Source of the DNA: JBBQTU01 sp038213005
GTDB taxonomy: Bacteria > Planctomycetota > Phycisphaerae > Tepidisphaerales > Tepidisphaeraceae
Length of the DNA: 11,505 bases
Reading direction: 5' to 3'
Assembly (NCBI GenBank): GCA_038213005.1
Contig: JBBQTU010000142.1
Coordinates: forward strand, 1-11,505
Below, piece after piece: positions 1 through 6,043 of this stretch. The notes under the pieces are model-generated. The model had not been told where the DNA came from, searched no databases, and saw nothing but the letters and a program-made list of their open reading frames with translations. How positions within the stretch are numbered: position 1 is the stretch's first letter; the number at the start of each line of letters is the position of its first letter. Both the position numbers and the translations under genes were made by a program.

Positions 1-190
1 GATCGGGAATGTGCGGCAGCAGCGTAAGCAGGAAGATCAGGAACGGGAAGATGGCCAGCAACCATGAAAACGCCATGGCGGCCGACCAGACAAAGACATC
101 GTCCTTGTCCACCTCGAAATACAGTGTCTTGCCAACCCCCCAGGGGCCGACGCGCCGCAAGACCGTGCTTACATCGGAGAGACTGGCCAT
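1..190 (-). CDS. YihY/BrkB (UPF0761) family membrane protein, N-terminal fragment
   Basis: This is the first 63 codons of a gene that continues beyond the left edge. It starts at ATG 190 and reads MASLSDVSTVLRR, then a block with FEVDKDDVFVWSAAMAFSW followed by a hydrophobic run (LLAIFPFLIFLLTLLPHIP). An amphipathic N-terminus, an Asp/Ser/Ala-rich 'A.AFSWLLAIFPFLIFL' entry and a first membrane helix are the usual beginning of the YihY/UPF0761 family (formerly 'ribonuclease BN'/BrkB). These are inner-membrane proteins with about six helices and no settled biochemical function. No strong Shine-Dalgarno is visible before the ATG (only GAAGAC). A core palindrome AAACGTTT lies about 120 bases upstream at 311-318. 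The family call rests on the N-terminus only; any other multi-helix membrane protein with a similar start is the alternative. Confidence 0.72.
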   Translation of the reverse strand, partial: MASLSDVSTVLRRVGPWGVGKTLYFEVDKDDVFVWSAAMAFSWLLAIFPFLIFLLTLLPHIPD

Positions 191-329
191 GTCTTCATTA
201 TTGCACGGCCACGGCGTCAGGCAAAGAGGCAGGGAATGCAATCCCGGCATGGACGTGGCTGGACATCCCCGACTTCCGCCCCATCGCTTGGTTCCGCAAG
301 ACGGATCTGGAAACGTTTGGCAAGTTGTC

Positions 330-812
330 TCAGGTGGCGGCGGGGTGGTGCAGGGCGGCGCGTTTTTCTTCGATGAACTGGATGTGGTGGTGGAGGTGTC
401 CGATGATGCCCCAGTGGAGGTGGTCGCGGATCTCGAAATCGATGGTCATCCACTGGACGGGCGGGAACTTGCGGGTCCAGTCGGCCGGGGGGAGGGTCGC
501 CAGGTAATCGGCAACGCGGTTGCTATTGAGTTCGTAGACATCCAGCGCGTCGGCGACGCTGCGCTGGGCCCGGGCATCTTCGTTGGCGGACCATTGGGGG
601 CTGTGGTTTTGGATGTTGTCGTGGACCCTGCCGATGGCCTCATAAAGCATGTTGGTCCATCCCAGGCTCACACCGGCGATGTGCTCGACCACTGTGCGCG
701 TGGACCACTTGCCGGCGATGGGCGTGGCGTGGAGCTGTGCATCGGACAGTCCGGCGACGGACTGGCGAAGGATGGCGGGAGCCTGACGCAACTGGCGGAT
801 GAGATCCCCCAT
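330..812 (-). CDS. DinB-family protein (putative metal-binding four-helix bundle)
   Basis: The protein has the DinB/YfiT-like fold pattern. An N-terminal helix (DLIRQLRQAPAILRQSVAGL) leads into 'GKWSTRTVVEHIAG', carrying the first conserved His. A His-rich C-terminal helix (DHLHWGIIGHLHHHIQFI) supplies the others. In the longer reading the candidate metal ligands are H61, H148/H150, H156 and H160. Such proteins bind a divalent metal and some are thiol-dependent transferases; the substrate here is unknown. I chose the ATG at 812 because AAAGGTG sits five bases before it and the family normally begins directly with this helix, giving 160 aa. The alternative ATG at 863 adds 17 residues (MDSTMTRQ...) but has no visible ribosome binding site. 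It lies between the yihY-like gene and the pseudopilin-like gene on the same strand, without tight spacing, so it is probably its own transcription unit. Confidence 0.82.
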   Translation of the reverse strand: MGDLIRQLRQAPAILRQSVAGLSDAQLHATPIAGKWSTRTVVEHIAGVSLGWTNMLYEAIGRVHDNIQNHSPQWSANEDARAQRSVADALDVYELNSNRVADYLATLPPADWTRKFPPVQWMTIDFEIRDHLHWGIIGHLHHHIQFIEEKRAALHHPAAT

Positions 813-920
813 ATCGACACCTTTGTAGCAGATGAGTTCTTGGCGGGTCATGGTGGAGTCCATTGGACAGGGGATGCAGGGCGGCTGTCAATCGATTGCC
901 GCAAGGTTGTTGAAGGCAGA

Positions 921-953
921 GACCCCCTCCCAACCTCCCCAGGGGGAAGGGGA
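921..953. repeat. C-run/G-run intergenic element, possibly an interspersed palindromic repeat
   Basis: This spot has a run of C-rich blocks (CCCCCTCCC, CCTCCCC) followed immediately by AGGGGGAAGGGG, so the two halves can fold back imperfectly on each other. Similar elements, often read by gene callers as 'PLPTSPGGRG', are scattered between genes in many high-GC genomes. Only one copy is present here, so the repeat status is an inference. It lies in the 228-base gap between the DinB-family gene (start 812) and the pseudopilin-like gene (stop 1041). Confidence 0.3.
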
Positions 954-1040
954 TAGGAGGCCGGCTTGCGTCACCGTATTTACGCTGGCATACAGTTACG
1001 TCACGAGCCGTCTGCCTCGGGGCACTCGTTGGGGCCTGCG

Positions 1041-1619
1041 TCAATACCAACCCTGCCCGCCGCCGCCAGCGCGGTATCGCAGACTCGACGCTGGGCGGAA
1101 CTCCGCATGACCGTCCAGAAAGAAGCTGTTGCTGCTCTTGGGGCGGCCGGTGGCGGGGTCCTGATAGCCATGGTTGGGCGATCCCCACCACCCTCCGGAA
1201 GCATCGGTGAGGATGATGATGTTGGAGGCCTGGCAGTCCTTTGCGTCATTGTAAGCGGGCTCCCAACCTCGTCCGGTTATCTGAAGGTCATAGACATCGG
1301 GTCCCCGGGCGTCTTGCCACGAAAGCGTCAGTTTGCGAGTGCGACAGATAAACAGCTTACCTTCGCGGTTAAGCCCCGCCCCCTGATTTGTAGCATTTGG
1401 CCAGCCAATGCCGCCCATCCAGCCGCACGTGTACCACCATGTCCCGGTGTAGGAGGACCCTTGATCACGGGTAAAGGGACAGCCCGACAAGCTGGAGGTC
1501 ATGGCTCCGTCCCCCGCGACGATGCCGCTGCCCAGGTACTTCGGGCTACCGTCCTTGCCATGAAGGCGGTTGCGGAGTGTCTGGGTATCAACCAACGTGA
1601 ACGCGCGATTGTGACGCAT
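1041..1619 (-). CDS. pseudopilin-like H-X9-DG-type protein lacking its transmembrane helix (internally deleted)
   Basis: This encodes 192 aa from ATG 1619, chosen because GGAGG lies five bases upstream; the longer reading would need a TTG at 1733. The start MRHNRAFTLV is the basic leader plus AFTLV motif of planctomycete type IV pseudopilin-like proteins, which normally continue with a hydrophobic ELLVVIGIIALLI-type helix. Here it jumps straight to DTQTLRNRLHG. About 60 or more residues seem to be missing, since family members are usually nearer 230-280 aa. The rest is typical: Gly/Trp/Tyr-rich body, NIIILTDAS, then SSNSFFLDGH near the C-terminus and a terminal Trp-Tyr. The His of the H-X9-DG motif is Arg here (residue ten before the DG). 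Without the helix it cannot insert as a pilin, so it may be a decaying gene or a cytoplasmic derivative. Its promoter carries the same operator as the lacI gene. Confidence 0.7.
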   Translation of the reverse strand: MRHNRAFTLVDTQTLRNRLHGKDGSPKYLGSGIVAGDGAMTSSLSGCPFTRDQGSSYTGTWWYTCGWMGGIGWPNATNQGAGLNREGKLFICRTRKLTLSWQDARGPDVYDLQITGRGWEPAYNDAKDCQASNIIILTDASGGWWGSPNHGYQDPATGRPKSSNSFFLDGHAEFRPASSLRYRAGGGGQGWY

Positions 1620-1770
1620 GGCCGCCTCCGGTTTGTGGGGCTCTTGGAGCCTCTGTACCAATGCAAGCGATGGACGCACGCAACGAACTGTCCCGGCCAT
1701 CCGTTCCGACACGCTCAACGGTCTCGGCAGCAAAGCGATGGCCAGTCGATCGCTCCAAAACTAATGTGCC

Positions 1771-1813
1771 GAAACGTTTCATCACAATTACCACGCCGTG
1801 GAATCACTGTCAA
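1771..1813 (-). promoter_or_regulatory. Promoter and LacI-type operator of the pseudopilin-like gene
   Basis: On the minus strand a perfect -35 box TTGACA (1808-1813) is followed 27 bases later by the 10-base palindrome GAAACGTTTC (1771-1780). The -10 box is weak: TAATTG at 17-base spacing, or GGTAAT at 15. The palindrome therefore covers the expected transcription start, the classic place for a repressor operator. A central CG is what LacI-family hinge helices recognise. The leader to the ATG at 1619 would be about 155 bases. The same TTGACA-N27-GAAACGTTTC layout lies before the lacI-family gene at 5560-5602. Confidence 0.72.
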
Positions 1814-1924
1814 CGGAAATTTTGTGCATTAGCATTCGCGCAGCGCAGTGGCAACTTCGGAAGGAGACATTCTGAAGCAGACCCACGATAGGCGGGGTGC
1901 CGTATTGCAGGCTCCGCCGCGGCG

Positions 1925-3934
1925 TCACTTCGCCGGCGGTGGCGGGGTGGCCAAGAGCTTGAGCGACCACAACCGCTCCGGATCACCGCTCAGGACCAGG
2001 CCGACACGGAAAGGTGAGTAGCCGGTGCCGTAGCCGCGAAACGTGAGCTGACTCCAGCCGGCGGGGAGGATGAGGGTTTTGGTTGCGACCGTGCCTGCGT
2101 CGTTCTCGGGCACGCGGGGAGCATACTTGCCGGGATCGACAGGCTGGCCATTGAGAAACCAGCGTAAGTAGGTCTGGTAATGGCTTTGGAATTGGAACTC
2201 CAACTCCATCTTCCGGGGAACGCAGATCCATGTCGCGCCATACCAGACCTGGCCTCCTCCACCGACGATGAAGCGAGTATCCAGGTCGGCGATGGGGGCA
2301 GGGGTCCAGCGCACTTCGCGGGGGTCATTCCAGTAGCCCTTGATCATCTGGCCGGTGAAGGTGGCTTTGAGATCGATCTCGCCATCGTCGGGAGGAAACT
2401 TGGCGGCTTCGCAGAAGTCGCGAACCGCGGCTTTGATCTCATTACGCGGGTCGAACTCAAACTTCTCCGCGCCGGGGCCGCCGAAGGGGCCGCAGGAGAG
2501 CCAGTTGCGCACGGTGACGCCCTTGGCGAATCCCAGGAACTGCGCCGGGGCCCAGGAGCCGGGATAGAGCCTGGACTCGGAGGGCTCGTCGTAGGTTTCA
2601 CGACTGGCCGACCCGTCGCTGTTGGCCCACCAGAACTTGCTGTGACCGAGGAACGTTGCCTCGAAGTTGACCATGGTCCGCACGCTATCGGAGAAGGCAG
2701 GCAGGCCGGGGAAGGCGCTGCGCGGAATGGCCGCGGTGAGAACGAATCCCTTGCCATCGGCGTCGACGACGTGGTTGAGTTTCGCGTCGGTGAGCAGACC
2801 CACATGGGCGAAGCTCACCTTGCCCACCGGCGACTGATAGGTCATCGGTGTGGGTTTGGCGTTGCCGTTCCATGTGGGATACATGCCCAGTGCGACCGGG
2901 CGGACGGTCCGACCATCCTTCAGGACGCTGAAGATGATACGGACGTCGCCGGGTCGGCCATCGACAGAGCCGCCGGGCTTGGCACTGGGATCGCCCTGCA
3001 TGTAGAAGCTCAAGGTATCGGCCAGTCGCCCATGATCGAACAGATGCTCGGCTGGCGCCAGGGGTTTGGGATCAAAGGCAGCGGAGAGCCGCGCATGCCA
3101 GCGGAAATAGAGGTTCTCCGGGTCGTACAGGGTGCGGACCTCGATGGTTTGCTGTTTGTCGGCCTGAAAGGTGATGGGGTCGCAGGATTCCCAGCCGGAC
3201 ATGGAGCCGTCCAGGACCGCGCCGCCCAGCGCCGGTGCGAATCGCGCCAGCCTGGCGGCGCCTGCGCCTCCGCGCATCGCGAGGGCCATTTCGGGCGGCG
3301 GGGCGATGTCGGCGGCGGTGATCGTCACAGTCTTCGCCAGGGTTGTCAGCCGGCGCACGGGGTTTTCCTTGAGCGACCAGCCCTGCGCCCGGAAAATCAG
3401 TGGCGTGTGCTTGCCCATGGCGAGATATATCTCGCCATCATCGCGGTTGGGATAGACGAATCCAGAAAAGAACTCACCCACGCGCGGGTAGATGCCGGCC
3501 ACGGATGGCGGAAAACGGCGCGCATCGGGGAAGAGCGATTCGACATAGAGGCCATCGTCGGTGTAGAAGCTGAAACTCCAGATGCTTTCCCCGTCGGTGC
3601 AGGTCGAGGAGCCCCCGGCGGCGCCGCCGGAACTGTAGATACGCACCAACTGCTCATAACCGATCGGCTTGTTCAGGTCGATCACCGCGTTATTGGAGAT
3701 GATCTCCAGGTAGTGATAGTAGAAAACCGCAATGCCGTTGGGCCCGACATCGATATCGGAGACGGCCGCGTTGTCGGCCGGATCGCCGCAGAGTGGTTCG
3801 GGCTTGTTCCACTGCGGGGGGTCGGCATCCAGGGAGATATGCCGGTGACGAACTGCGGCGTGATGGAGTGGTATTCGCCATCGACCTGCCACTTGGATGC
3901 CGGCATGAAGATGCCCTTGAGCCCGTAACTTCAC
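1925..3934 (-). CDS. C-terminal fragment of the secreted protein: beta-rich region, CBM9-like and C-terminal carbohydrate-binding-like domains
   Basis: An automatic caller would start this at the GTG overlapping the TGA (GTGA, 3931-3934). The first roughly 37 codons are out of the ancestral frame and meaningless; homologous sequence begins near PPQWNKPEP. Residues 60-210 are beta-rich, with blade-like pieces such as DGLYVESLFPD and DGEIYLAMGKHTP. Residues 240-465 fit a CBM9-like domain: 'LDGSMSGWES', 'LYDPENLYFRWHARL', 'DTLSFYMQGD' and 'GKGFVLTAAIPRSAF'. Residues 476-660 form a 'NWLSCGPFG ... LNGQPVD' module resembling the galactose-binding-like domains common in planctomycete secreted proteins. 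A full propeller would not fit between the Ig and CBM9 segments, so an internal loss is possible. The substrate is unknown, and I see no catalytic motif. Confidence 0.68.
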   Translation of the reverse strand: MKLRAQGHLHAGIQVAGRWRIPLHHAAVRHRHISLDADPPQWNKPEPLCGDPADNAAVSDIDVGPNGIAVFYYHYLEIISNNAVIDLNKPIGYEQLVRIYSSGGAAGGSSTCTDGESIWSFSFYTDDGLYVESLFPDARRFPPSVAGIYPRVGEFFSGFVYPNRDDGEIYLAMGKHTPLIFRAQGWSLKENPVRRLTTLAKTVTITAADIAPPPEMALAMRGGAGAARLARFAPALGGAVLDGSMSGWESCDPITFQADKQQTIEVRTLYDPENLYFRWHARLSAAFDPKPLAPAEHLFDHGRLADTLSFYMQGDPSAKPGGSVDGRPGDVRIIFSVLKDGRTVRPVALGMYPTWNGNAKPTPMTYQSPVGKVSFAHVGLLTDAKLNHVVDADGKGFVLTAAIPRSAFPGLPAFSDSVRTMVNFEATFLGHSKFWWANSDGSASRETYDEPSESRLYPGSWAPAQFLGFAKGVTVRNWLSCGPFGGPGAEKFEFDPRNEIKAAVRDFCEAAKFPPDDGEIDLKATFTGQMIKGYWNDPREVRWTPAPIADLDTRFIVGGGGQVWYGATWICVPRKMELEFQFQSHYQTYLRWFLNGQPVDPGKYAPRVPENDAGTVATKTLILPAGWSQLTFRGYGTGYSPFRVGLVLSGDPERLWSLKLLATPPPPAK

Positions 3935-4290
3935 GGTGGCACGGGCATGAAGTTGTCATCCAGCCCATCCCACGTTTCGGTGAAGCGTCCCTTGTTCTCG
4001 GCTGTGACGGTGCGCGGCGCGCCGGCCACGAAGGTGCTGACGATCCAATCGGGGTTCTGGGGATCGACAACGGCGAGCGTGACCCGGTAGGTGCGCGGCA
4101 GTTCTCCGTCGGTCGGCAGTACATAGGTGACCGTCGCCCCGCTTGCAGCGCGGGGATCTTTGGGAGCAATACCTGCTGCTTCGGGTTGTGCGAGCGTCAG
4201 GCGGCTGAGCAGGAGAATCAGGCTCAGGAGCATCGGTGCACGCATCTTGCGGGAAAGTCCCATCGTGACGTCTCGGAACAGGGCATTCAT
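3931..4290 (-). CDS. N-terminal fragment of the secreted protein: signal peptide plus FlgD-like Ig segment
   Basis: This is the 119-residue piece before the premature TGA. A basic N-region (MNALFRDVTMGLSRKMRAP) is followed by a Leu-rich core and an A-x-A-like end (LTLAQPEAA), so export by the Sec route is expected. The mature part (RTYRVTLAVVDPQNPDW to FTETWDGLDDN) has the strand pattern of a FlgD-type Ig domain, where 'TWDG.DD.G..vpPG.Y.l.g' is the hallmark ending. The stop falls exactly in that PPG-Y turn, so the last strand is lost. As a separate product it would be a short secreted peptide with an incomplete domain and is unlikely to be functional. Confidence 0.65.
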   Translation of the reverse strand: MNALFRDVTMGLSRKMRAPMLLSLILLLSRLTLAQPEAAGIAPKDPRAASGATVTYVLPTDGELPRTYRVTLAVVDPQNPDWIVSTFVAGAPRTVTAENKGRFTETWDGLDDNFMPVPP

Positions 4291-4383
4291 GTCAGTGCTC
4301 CCTTGGCTGAGGACACAGAGTGCCTATTTCATCCACTGAGCCTTGCACGGCCCGGGAGATCCAGGCGCCGTCTGGCGATTCTG

Positions 4384-5469
4384 CTACTTCGACCTGACCA
4401 TTTCCGGCTTGCGGCGTCCGCGCGATGGCGAGTCCGCGGGCGATGGCGTGGTGCTGGATGGACGCACGATGAGTTCTGGTGGAAAGAGGTGCTGCTCGGG
4501 TGGCGACTGATCGCCTGCCACGCGCCGGATGAGCAGTTGCATCGCCACCTCGGCGATTCGCTCCATGGGCTGGCGCATGGAACTGAGCGGAGGCGAGAAG
4601 GTCCGGCTTGCGTCCATATCGTCGCAGCCCACCGCCGCCACATCTCCTGGGATGCGCAATCCCTTGCTGCGCAACTCGTCAATTGCCTGGAATGCCAACT
4701 CGTCATTGGCTGCGACGAGTCCGTCAAGAGGGTGACCCGCCGACAGATAGGCGGTCAGCGGCAGGGCCGAATAGCGCTGCATCACTTCCGGGTCGGCTGT
4801 GGGTGAGGCAAGCACGGCGAGCGACCGTCCCGCCGCTTTGGCCGCCTTGGCGCATCCCTCGAGCCGGTCTCTTACCCACCAGTCTTCGGAGTGGACCACA
4901 AGTGGGAGGTAGAAGGCGATGTGGCGACAGCCTGCGGTCAGGAGGGCGGACGTCGCGGCAAAAGCGCCGGCGACGTTGTCTGTGCCCACGAAGTCGAAAC
5001 TCCGCATCGCGGCGCTGGGCTGCTCGATCAGGACCATCGGCAGTTCCCGCAGAATGGCGGTGTGGTGGTCGAGGTTGTCCCTGGGCGCAATCGAAAACAG
5101 CAGCAGTCCTTCCATGCCGCTGCCGCGAAGCAGTTCGATGACCTCGCGTTCGCGTTTGCCGTCGCTGTTGGAAGAGGCATAGAAGACGTGGTAACCACGC
5201 TCGTGGGCGATCTTCTCGATTTGCGGCAGCATCCGCTGGAACAAAGGCGTGAATAGATTGCCGGTCACCACCCCAAGCATGCCGGACCGCTTGAGTCGCA
5301 GGGCTCTGGCGACGGTGTTGGGGCGGTAATTCAGTTCCTTGGCTATTGCCCTGACCCTGGCCTGCGTTGCGGCGTTGACGCGACCGCGCCCGTATAAGGC
5401 GTCGTGGACGGTGGTCGTGGAAACCCCGGCCATCTCGGCGATGAGTTTGAGACTGGTTGTGCGACCCAT
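4384..5469 (-). CDS. LacI/GalR-family transcriptional repressor
   Basis: This is a 361-aa protein with the standard layout. The N-terminal helix-turn-helix reads SLKLIAEMAGVSTTTVHDAL and continues through NAATQARVRAIAKELNYRPN. The hinge helix follows as NTVARALRLKRSG, with the Leu that inserts into a central CpG. A periplasmic-binding-protein-like effector domain (about 62-335) has the typical MLGVVTGN, GMEGLLLFS, FVGTDNVAGAF, GLVAANDELAFQAIDEL and IPGDVAAVGCDD blocks. The family usually ends near 'ELIVRPS'; this one adds a basic tail of about 25 residues rich in Ser, Pro and Arg. It probably binds a sugar or sugar-like effector, which cannot be predicted here. A palindrome in its own promoter (5560-5569) and the same palindrome before 1619 mark the likely regulon. 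AGGGG about ten bases upstream is the best ribosome binding site. Confidence 0.93.
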   Translation of the reverse strand: MGRTTSLKLIAEMAGVSTTTVHDALYGRGRVNAATQARVRAIAKELNYRPNTVARALRLKRSGMLGVVTGNLFTPLFQRMLPQIEKIAHERGYHVFYASSNSDGKREREVIELLRGSGMEGLLLFSIAPRDNLDHHTAILRELPMVLIEQPSAAMRSFDFVGTDNVAGAFAATSALLTAGCRHIAFYLPLVVHSEDWWVRDRLEGCAKAAKAAGRSLAVLASPTADPEVMQRYSALPLTAYLSAGHPLDGLVAANDELAFQAIDELRSKGLRIPGDVAAVGCDDMDASRTFSPPLSSMRQPMERIAEVAMQLLIRRVAGDQSPPEQHLFPPELIVRPSSTTPSPADSPSRGRRKPEMVRSK

Positions 5470-5558
5470 ATCCAGTGCCCCTGGTTGCGTAGTCCGCTGC
5501 GCGGCGGTCCGGGCATGCCAAGGCCGGAGCTGCCAGAGAAACGCCGGAGGAAGCAGGC

Positions 5559-5602
5559 CGAAACGTTTCGTCTTATGTACTCGGCTGCCAAGGCTGTGTC
5601 AA
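5559..5602 (-). promoter_or_regulatory. Promoter and LacI-type operator of the lacI-family gene (autoregulation)
   Basis: On the minus strand a perfect TTGACA (5597-5602) precedes the 12-base perfect palindrome CGAAACGTTTCG (5559-5570) with exactly 27 bases between TTGACA and its GAAACGTTTC core. A weak -10 candidate, TACATA, sits at 17-base spacing. Thirteen bases (GCCGAAACGTTTC, plus-strand reading) are identical to the site at 1768-1780. The operator lies over the expected transcription start about 90 bases before the ATG, which implies that the repressor controls its own transcription. Confidence 0.75.
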
Positions 5603-5608
5603 CAGCCT
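5591..5608. promoter_or_regulatory. Inverted repeat overlapping the -35 box of the lacI-family promoter
   Basis: AGGCTGT (5591-5597) and ACAGCCT (5602-5608) are perfect 7-base arms around GTCA, and the -35 TTGACA lies inside. It could be a second protein-binding site, for example for a regulator competing with polymerase, or it may be chance. The promoter at 1808-1813 has no equivalent repeat, so it would act on the repressor gene only. Confidence 0.35.
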
Positions 5609-5657
5609 GTTGGATTCCCGGCACGCCTGACCAACAGCATCGGTGGGATTTCCCCAA

Positions 5658-5676
5658 AAGTGGGAGTTCCCCACTT
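5658..5676. repeat. Small inverted repeat upstream of the AbrB-like gene
   Basis: AAGTGGG (5658-5664), loop AGTTC, CCCACTT (5670-5676) form a perfect 7-base stem 48 bases before the start at 5724. It could be an operator or a leader hairpin for the AbrB-like gene. No T-run follows, so it is not a normal terminator. Confidence 0.3.
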
Positions 5677-5723
5677 GCCCTCATGCCCACAGCGGGGTCA
5701 CATCCAATACGCGTAGAAGGGCG

Positions 5724-6017
5724 ATGATCATCATGCTGGCAAAACCGAAGACAGCTACGAGGCAGGTCGACAGCAAGGGGCGCATTGTCCTGGATCGGCG
5801 TTTCGTCAACCGCATGGTAATGGTAGAAGAGGTTGATGACACTGAGGTTAGGATAACCATGGCTCGCGTGATTCCAGAGCGGGAAGCATGGCTGTACGAC
5901 AACCTCAAAGCCAAGAACAAAGACATGGGCATCGCCTACAACGCCCCGGCCGACCGACGCTCCTGGAAACTGATGCTGCAGTGGCTTGACGAAGCCTTCG
6001 CCAAGCCCGACAAATAG
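5724..6017 (+). CDS. AbrB/SpoVT-AbrB-like DNA-binding protein (possible antitoxin-like)
   Basis: This is a 97-aa protein. Residues 10-45 (ATRQVDSKGRIVLDRRF...MVMVEEVDDTEVRI) match the SpoVT/AbrB swapped-hairpin DNA-binding domain, in which 'D.KGRI.L' is the conserved core. The following VIPEREAWLYDN block is also seen in AbrB-type antitoxin-like proteins, but the C-terminus (KNKDMGIAYNAPADRRSWKLMLQWLDEAF) is not one I recognise. I chose ATG 5724 with AGAAGG just upstream. ATG 5733, three codons further, is equally possible and would have longer spacing. No PIN, RelE or other toxin gene lies next to it. The next gene is a lipoprotein 26 bases downstream, probably in the same operon. It is divergent from the lacI-family gene, so the two share an intergenic region. 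Confidence 0.72.
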   Translation: MIIMLAKPKTATRQVDSKGRIVLDRRFVNRMVMVEEVDDTEVRITMARVIPEREAWLYDNLKAKNKDMGIAYNAPADRRSWKLMLQWLDEAFAKPDK

Positions 6018-6043
6018 GCCGCATCGCTTTTCAGGGAGGCCCC

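Larger units (their letters stand above)
1925..4290 (-). pseudogene. Large secreted multidomain protein with CBM9-like domain, interrupted by a stop codon and a frameshift
   Basis: Read as one gene this encodes about 788 residues. It has a signal peptide (hydrophobic LLSLILLLSRLTLA), a FlgD-like Ig segment ending WDGLDDNFMPVPP, a beta-rich middle, a CBM9-like domain and a C-terminal carbohydrate-binding-like domain. Two lesions break it. The first is TGA at 3931-3933, where the surrounding frame reads PP-stop-SYGLKGIFMPASKW; the family pattern strongly suggests an ancestral Gly codon GGA. The second is in the C6 run (G6 on the plus strand, 3816-3821): the frame changes by one base, and adding one C restores SPWMPTPPQWNKPEP. 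The following 630 codons have no stop, so the damage is recent or is a sequencing error. The start at 4290 is supported by AAGGGAG eight bases upstream. It follows the lacI-family gene by 93 bases and is probably cotranscribed with it. Confidence 0.72.

Noticed and set aside
1620..1733. N-terminal extension of the pseudopilin-like protein from 1733
   Set aside because: The first codon would be TTG, the added residues look like untranslated leader, and GGAGG directly precedes the ATG at 1619.
2180..3928. Long plus-strand open frame of 582 codons opposite the secreted-protein gene
   Set aside because: It is Gly/Val/Glu/His-rich without any domain pattern and lies antisense to a frame with a clear CBM9-like domain; high-GC codon bias opens such shadows.
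3931..3933. TGA read as a recoded codon with a programmed frameshift afterwards
   Set aside because: No selenocysteine-type context was identified, the position fits an ancestral Gly, and a C6 run is a common error or mutation site; a pseudogene or sequence error is simpler.
3972..3979. Half-operator CGAAACGT (minus strand) inside the secreted-protein gene
   Set aside because: It lies in coding sequence for TETWDG, has only one half of the palindrome and no promoter around it.
5643..5723. Upstream start of the AbrB-like protein at 5643
   Set aside because: The extra 27 residues (Pro/His/Arg-rich) cover the 5658-5676 inverted repeat and have no family resemblance; AGAAGG stands before ATG 5724.
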